A stretch of 26,160 nt of DNA, from the NCBI GenBank assembly GCA_000787465.1, contig JSYX01000505.1:1-26160 (forward strand). The letters are read 5' to 3'. Shown piece by piece: positions 21,202 to 26,160 of this stretch. The DNA is from Thermomucor indicae-seudaticae (taxonomy: Eukaryota > Mucoromycota > Mucoromycetes > Mucorales > Lichtheimiaceae). The position numbers and the translations under genes are program-made. The notes under the pieces were generated by a model. The model saw nothing but the letters and a program-made list of their open reading frames with translations. It ran no database searches and was not told the origin of the DNA. Every line of letters begins with the position of its first letter. The first letter of the stretch is position 1.

Positions 21202-21637
21202 CCTGCGATCTTTTGGGCGCTATGAGATAGATGCGATAACCGTTTCTCTTTTAATCGGAAAACGTCTAGATATTTCTATTTTTTCTAACCCCGATGACGC
21301 CATGATTGATCATGCGAGTATAGAGCACGTTTTGTTGACAGCTTTTCGGTGGCACAGACGCACCGGGTGCACAAGGAAGCGATCAGTACGGAGACGTGCT
21401 GCTCGTTGCTTGGCAACAAATTACTGCGCGGCACTCCGGACGGGCCGAAATGCGCGCCACTCTTTCCGATAGTGAATCATCAGCGGTCGTGGCTAAGCCC
21501 GCTCAGACCACACCGCACCGCAGCAGCAATCCGATTTGCGGGGTAATACCTAGCAACCACCTTAGTCGATCACCAATGATGATGCCATGTTCTTTCTGGT
21601 TGCTGCGGATCAGCTTAGAGAAAGATAAACGATCGCG
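21202..21637. other. Upstream region of the WWE gene
   Basis: This interval separates the uncertain minus-strand ORF from the WWE gene. Small plus-strand ORFs here show no motifs. An ATTGATCATG word (21303-21312), close to a palindrome, and a GC-rich block near 21360-21540 are present. The TATA box immediately follows. Confidence 0.35.
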
Positions 21638-21645
21638 TATATAAG
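21638..21645 (+). promoter_or_regulatory. TATA box of the WWE-domain gene
   Basis: TATATAAG lies 67 bp upstream of the ATG at 21712, followed by a T/C-rich leader (T8 at about 21681). The strong box suggests a regulated, transcribed gene, which supports the small ORF being real. Confidence 0.6.
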
Positions 21646-21711
21646 AGCAAAAAGGACACCTGGAATTGTCTCTAGTTTCGTTTTTTTTCTCTATACTACT
21701 TTATAACAGAA

Positions 21712-21918
21712 ATGCCATTCCAGTGGGTCTATCAAGCAGGAACGATGTGGGTCCCTTTCGATGATCAAGCCAACCTTCACATCGAGAATCTCTGGCGTGC
21801 AGGTGCAGCTGGCAACATTTACGTCGCCTCTCTTCGCGGTCTCGTCTACGTCAATGGTCCTGGTCTCTACGCCCAGCAATGCGCAACAAGAATAGCCATC
21901 GCTCGAACAGGCTCATAA
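21712..21918 (+). CDS. Stand-alone WWE-domain mini-protein (68 aa)
   Basis: Intronless ORF of 68 aa that consists almost entirely of one WWE-like domain. WVYQAGTMWVPFDDQANLHI supplies the first W/Y pair, the W-x-P-F-D turn and the helix start. IENLWRAG is the helix. IYVASLRGLVYVN gives the two strands, and YAQQCATRIAIARTG the closing segment with the conserved arginine. WWE domains bind ADP-ribose units, classically iso-ADP-ribose of poly(ADP-ribose) in RNF146 and PARPs (family knowledge). They are normally embedded in ubiquitin ligases or PARPs, so a single-domain protein is unusual. A TATA box stands at a proper distance. Ligand-contacting residues cannot be judged without an alignment. It is convergent with the Swi3-like gene. 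Confidence 0.65.
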   Translation: MPFQWVYQAGTMWVPFDDQANLHIENLWRAGAAGNIYVASLRGLVYVNGPGLYAQQCATRIAIARTGS

Positions 21919-22496
21919 CGAAGCATACAAGTCATCGTAGGAAATCGCCCTTCCTCTCATTTCAAGTCCTGGATACCAATTCACAACTGATACCATTCAT
22001 CAACCATTCCCATACCACACTTTACATCATTAACAACACACACATTTTGTTTTCATATGCGCATGCTCACTCTCACGCACATAGACACACACACATATTC
22101 ACGCACGCATAACATACGCTTGTCCATTTGGTTGTTCTTCTTTTTTTATGCTGTAGTTCCTTTTTATGTAGATAGAGCGCTCATCTAGACCGGTCCCATG
22201 TTTGTATTAATCAATGCATATGTTCTCTCAATAAACTGTACAGTTTCTAATAATCCAACGAATAAACATTCGTATGTCACACTGATCGCAGTCAATCCCC
22301 ACGTGGCATACAGACGCTGCGCAGAAGGGTTACACGTAAACTCAGTAAGCGCAGCAACGTTTTTACGCGTCATTTGGTCTTTCCAAACAGAGTGTCAAAC
22401 TTAAATCTAACAATAACTGTTCCATCCGAATGATTATATATTTAACGAGGAAGATGACAGACGTGGGGCAGAAATAGGACAAAGATAGAGGGATGA
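21919..22496. other. Convergent intergenic region with CA-rich repeat
   Basis: This 578-bp spacer lies between the WWE stop (+) and the Swi3-like stop (-). It holds a CA-rich stretch at about 22066-22110, including an (AC)n run near 22085-22096, and AT-rich flanks suitable for 3' ends. Small ORFs on both strands carry no motifs. Confidence 0.5.
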
Positions 22497-24387
22497 CTAG
22501 AGTGATAAAATGGAATGCTGCTGAGCTTCGCCGGTATTATCGGAAACAGGTCGCGCCAGTTGGTCTTCCGATAACGTCGCGAGGTCCACTAGTCGGTAGT
22601 CTTCCTTCATCAAGTTGTCTCGGACGATGGACTGAAGCGTGGACGGGTGCAATCCATTCTCGACCGCTGATTCTATCGAACCACCCTTCTTGTTTATTTC
22701 CTGATCAATCATCTTCTTGGTCTTTTTCACTGCCAAGCGCTGTATAAAGATGTCGCGCCGTTGCTGAGCAATCTGCTCCAAATCGTTCTCTATCACTGCT
22801 TCCAGCTCGTCAAAGTAACTCATTTTGAGCTCAAGCTTCTTGGTTTCCAAATCGATGACCGAATTCACCAGTCGCCGAATCTCTCGTTCCTCGATACCAG
22901 CCAACGATTTGGCCTTCGCTGCTGCCGACCCAAGCGCCACCGAGGCTGCCTTTTCTATGGATGTCCGAGGCTTCTTGGTACCGTCTGCTGATTCCTCCTT
23001 ATCATCATTCTTCCGCTTTCCCTTCTCCTGATACTGCACAGCAGCATCAGCAGCCGCAGCAATCACTTCCGGGTCCACAGATGAGGCCAGATACGCCAAA
23101 ATGGACATGACCGGATTGTCTGCCTGCGAGAACGGGAACCGCTTCCGTTCAAACATTTGCGACTTGGGTTGCGAGGACACATAGGGCTCCTCAATAGGCA
23201 GTTGCAAGAAATGCATGATACATTCTTCTCGCGTACGCGTACCCACATGCTCAGCAATCGCGTTCCAATCGTCATCAAATGTCTCGATCGCTTCCAAAAG
23301 CAATAGTGTCTCCTGGTCGGTCCATTGATGCTCGCCGTGCTGAAAGCGACCGGGTTCATACTTTATGAAATCGCTGCTGAGAGACGTGGACGGAAACCGA
23401 CCTTCTTTGTAACAAAGCGGGCAAAGGTCCATGTTTCTTGTCTTTAAACTATGATACCGAACCTTGGTGCAGTCAGCGCCACACGTTGTGCAGTAGTACG
23501 GTTTACTCTTTGCTTCCAGTTGTTGCTGCGAAGTTTCAAAAAGACGTTGCCGCAGTTGCAAGTTCATGCCTAATCGGTTATCTGATTTCTCTGTAGCCGC
23601 CACTTGAGGCTTAATGTTGGGTCGGAACGGTTGCAGACCCCGGGGAGTATCGGCAGTGAGTCGAAAATGGCCTGTAAACGGTGGCCCGACTGTTGATGGC
23701 CATGTTGACGGATCACACTGCGCAGACAGTACGTTAGCGATCAATCGTATCCAGGTACTACTCTCTCAATACCTCACTGTTGATGAGCCCCCACTGCTCC
23801 AGAAACGCATGGACTCGCATAATCGCACAGACATCACCAGCCAAGTTGCGGCGACAAGCGGTAACTGCCAGATATTCTTTGGGATTCAGGCGATAGGTAC
23901 TGACCATGAAATCACGGTAATCTCGATAGATGCTGGGTGTCTTTGATTTGTTGCGACCCGTAAAGAATTCTGGTAGAGAGACGCGCTCGATTTCGTGGAT
24001 CGTGTCCATGCTGAACCAGGACGCGTACTCGGGAACGGCCACTTGTTTCGTCTGGCTCAATAAGTACTGACGTGCTTCCTGTTCAATCCTCTGACGTTGC
24101 TGCGCCGTGGTCTCAGTAGTAGTACTAGCAGTAGCAGCAGTCGTAGTAGACGCCGCTGGTGCATTATCACTTTTGGCCTCTGTCATGACTGTATCAGGTG
24201 CCGATGTTTCTGAACTGGCTGTCATGGCTGGCACGGTATCGGTTGATGCGGAGCTTGTGGTAGTAGGCTGTTGATCCGTTGTTGGCGCGTCAGGCATGGG
24301 TGTATCGACTGTTACTGGATTTTCAACATTTGGATTGCTGCTCTGTGCCGCATTGTCGAGATTTGAGCCGCTAGGTTGATCACTCAT
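22497..24387 (-). CDS. Swi3/Rsc8/SMARCC-type chromatin-remodelling subunit
   Basis: Exons 24387-23773 and 23717-22497 (minus strand, one 55-nt intron) give 611 aa. Residues 1-95 are a Ser/Thr/Ala-rich disordered leader. A SWIRM domain spans about 115-205 ([41 protein letters not shown]). A ZZ-like zinc finger has Cys281, Cys284, Cys304 and Cys307. A SANT domain covers about 335-383 ([28 protein letters not shown]). A helical, leucine-zipper-like region runs from about 470 to 560. This is the standard order for Swi3/Rsc8/SMARCC, the dimeric scaffold of SWI/SNF and RSC remodellers in the nucleus (family knowledge). The intron falls just after the SWIRM domain. The protein is nearer in length to Rsc8 than to the longer Swi3. 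No defect is seen. Confidence 0.9.
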
Positions 24388-25968
24388 GTTCCCATAAATG
24401 TTTATTATTCAGTTCACAATGACAGGATTGATTGCAAGTGTCAGTGCCCTAAATTCGGAGTGGCATTCTCTTTAGCAATTCAGTCTTCGGGACGAGTGTG
24501 ACGCTTCGCACACGTGACTTCAAGACCAATGTGCAATGTTCTTCCTGCATCCGCTTGGACAAAGCCATTTCTCTTGTGATGTGCGTTACAATTTTTAATC
24601 AAGAGTATACGCAAGCGACTAGTACTTGACGTGCACGGCAGAATATGCTTGTAAAGGAATGCTTGAAAATGGCAGAGCATGAATCAGTAGCGTGTGAAAC
24701 GGTTTAGTCTACTGCCTGAAAGCAATAACGAAACCACAAAGGTCTCTCTCATAATTCCTACAGCTTGCTGAAGGTTGAAGTAATGAGCTCTGCGGCAAAC
24801 TCGAGCAGGAATCCATGTTCAAGCTGTATAGGCTACCGCCGTATAGCATGTTCTTGAAAAAATTTGTCGATCCCGAGAGGCTTCTCTATGCTAAACAGCT
24901 CCCATTTTAGGCCGCAGTATCTTGGCTCCAATCCAAACAAGTATTGAAAGGAAGATGCAGCAACATTGTAGCACTGTGGATGAGCTGATAGAAAGATGAG
25001 TCAATATAACATAAGCCCCTTATGGCTACAATGCATCGAAAACAATGCGCAACAACCATGCGATATGAATAACAAAGACTACAGAACGGTGACTTATGCA
25101 TAACTCTTTGGTTTGCGAAATGTGCCAACTTCTAAAACGATGGTTCTATACGGTAATCCAGGCCTATTACGTTCTAGCGAGCTGCGCTTTGGACGAACTT
25201 GTCTTTAGTTCTTGTCGACGATGCAACCGTGCATGGTACGGATCTTGATCGCAATTGCGTTGACTTCATTTACAAATGAATTTCTTCTCGGCTTTTCTAT
25301 CAGTCTATCCAGATTCTTGCTTCGCCTCACAGCTCGTTTTCTTTGCACAAGATTTTGCTAAAATAGTGGACACTAGGCGCGCTGCAAAAATCTACTAAAC
25401 TGTCTACTGAGAAATTTTGCAGCGCGTAGTCATTCCCAACCCTCAAGCTGCATTTCTTTCATGTACCTCAAAAGACGACGCGCTGAAAAGAAATACAAAA
25501 GAGATACTGTATCAACAAAAATAGACAGGTCACTTGGCACTGAAGTATCTTGTGAAGCAACTAACGTAATGCCCTCGCCAGCTACGTTTATGTTGAATTA
25601 CATAGGAGTGAGCACCATGGAACAGGACCATAGCAACGAACAAGGTTAAGTCTGGTTCGATGACATCAACCTAGCGTGGTTTGGCAATAGAAAAGAGCGC
25701 ATTGCGGAGGGTGATAAGCTTCAAGGGCCAGAAATATATATAGCATTGGTAATCGGCGCCATTTTTAGCTGAATCCGACAAGAAGAGACAAAGCAAATGC
25801 GAGAGAGATTTGAAATTGAGTGGTCGTCAGGGAAACTACAGATGTTCCTTAAAGCAGACTATTCAAGGGTGATCGTCTTGAACGCAGACCCTGTAATCTA
25901 CACGCAAAGAATAGTTATGATTAGACATTCCAGACGAATGCTATAGCAGTTTTGGCGAGTAAACTTAT
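24388..25968. other. Gene-poor right-hand region
   Basis: The first 200 bp should be the promoter of the Swi3-like gene. Beyond that I see only short ORFs without motifs, including one at 25461-25649 with a basic start (YLKRRRAEKKYKRD) whose frame continues past its stop as another open stretch. That may indicate a decayed gene. A strong inverted repeat lies at 25372-25430. No tRNA or rRNA was recognised. Confidence 0.4.
25372..25430. repeat. Inverted repeat (stem-loop), about 18-nt arms
   Basis: The left arm ACTAGGCGCGCTGCAAAA (25372-25389) and the right arm TTTTGCAGCGCGTAGT (25415-25430) pair as ACTA plus CGCGCTGCAAAA with a two-base bulge. An AT-rich loop of about 25 nt contains TCTACTA and TCTACTG. 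It could be a hairpin-forming element, a minimal terminal-repeat relic or a bidirectional terminator-like structure; I cannot tell which. Confidence 0.7.
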
Positions 25969-26160
25969 TCAGTCTTTCTCACGCAATCCAGACATGAGAC
26001 GGTCCGTGCTTTTCGAAGGCGGAAGAACAAAAGACGACGCCAAGATGGGGGGCAAGTGAGCACTGTGACACAAGAGGGCGCGTAAAAAATAATGGCCACG
26101 AGGTTGAAGGGAGATGTCTGGAACCGGCAACCTGTACTTACTGGATTTTTCCTTTTGGTG
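25969..26160 (-). CDS. Possible 3' end of a minus-strand gene crossing the right edge
   Basis: Reading leftward from the edge, a 19-nt open stretch ends at a consensus donor GTAAGT (26141-26136). A 79-nt putative intron ends at TGTCACAG (26063). The next frame, HLPPILASSFVLPPSKSTDR and a few more residues, ends in a stop at 25971-25969. The splice signals and proline-rich tail are plausible, but an alternative frame is also open and no family is recognised. Confidence 0.25.
   Translation of the reverse strand, partial: HQKEKSSKYRLPVPDISLQPRGHYFLRALLCHSAHLPPILASSFVLPPSKSTDRLMSGLREKD

Noticed and set aside
25461..25649. Basic 62-aa plus-strand ORF
   Set aside because: No family motif, no promoter signal; could be decayed sequence, so not called as a gene.
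1..26160. CRISPR arrays, tRNA genes, rRNA operon, prokaryotic operons
   Set aside because: No spaced direct repeats, no T-loop consensus on either strand, and the intron-rich genes are eukaryotic.

Overview
The window looks like nuclear DNA of a filamentous fungus, most likely an early-diverging lineage such as Mucoromycota/Mucorales (inference). Coding regions are cut by many introns of about 50-85 nt with GTRWGT-type donors. The recognisable genes are ordinary eukaryotic housekeeping families, and the P450 resembles the large fungal P450 families of that group. I see no rRNA operon, tRNA, CRISPR array or intact mobile element. Exon structures were worked out by hand from GT/AG sites, reading-frame phase and family motifs. 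They are predictions, but nearly every junction is forced by phase.

Left part (1-8400), five conserved genes, all on +: an Rtt106-type histone chaperone with a long acidic tail; an ALYREF/Yra1-type mRNA export adaptor (5 exons); an F-BAR/SH3 cytokinesis protein of the Cdc15/Imp2/Hof1 type (10 exons, 982 aa); and a TMX-like thioredoxin-domain membrane protein (3 exons). A 682-bp stretch with nothing identifiable follows the first gene.

Middle (9296-17238), an accessory metabolic neighbourhood: a xylitol/sorbitol dehydrogenase (+, 7 exons, 360 aa); a C2H2 zinc-finger gene (-) broken by a one-base frameshift inside its first finger; about 2 kb of gene-poor DNA; a cytochrome P450 (+, 4 exons, 521 aa) with a GC-AG intron and without the arginine of its ExxR motif; and a second polyol dehydrogenase of L-arabinitol-dehydrogenase type (-, 3 exons, 359 aa), convergent with the P450. 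The two dehydrogenases could perform the two NAD-linked oxidations of fungal pentose/polyol catabolism. Their promoters share a TATA box and two short motifs.

Right part (17554-26160): an NSUN2/Trm4 tRNA m5C methyltransferase (-, 16 exons, 698 aa); an uncertain small ORF (-); a stand-alone 68-aa WWE-domain protein (+); and a Swi3/Rsc8-type chromatin-remodelling subunit (-, 2 exons, 611 aa). The last 1.8 kb is gene-poor. It holds a strong inverted repeat and, at the right edge, a possible 3' end of another minus-strand gene.

The items most worth a second look are the polyol-dehydrogenase/P450/zinc-finger neighbourhood, the P450 lacking its ExxR arginine, the mini WWE protein, and the outsized first intron of the YRA1 homologue.
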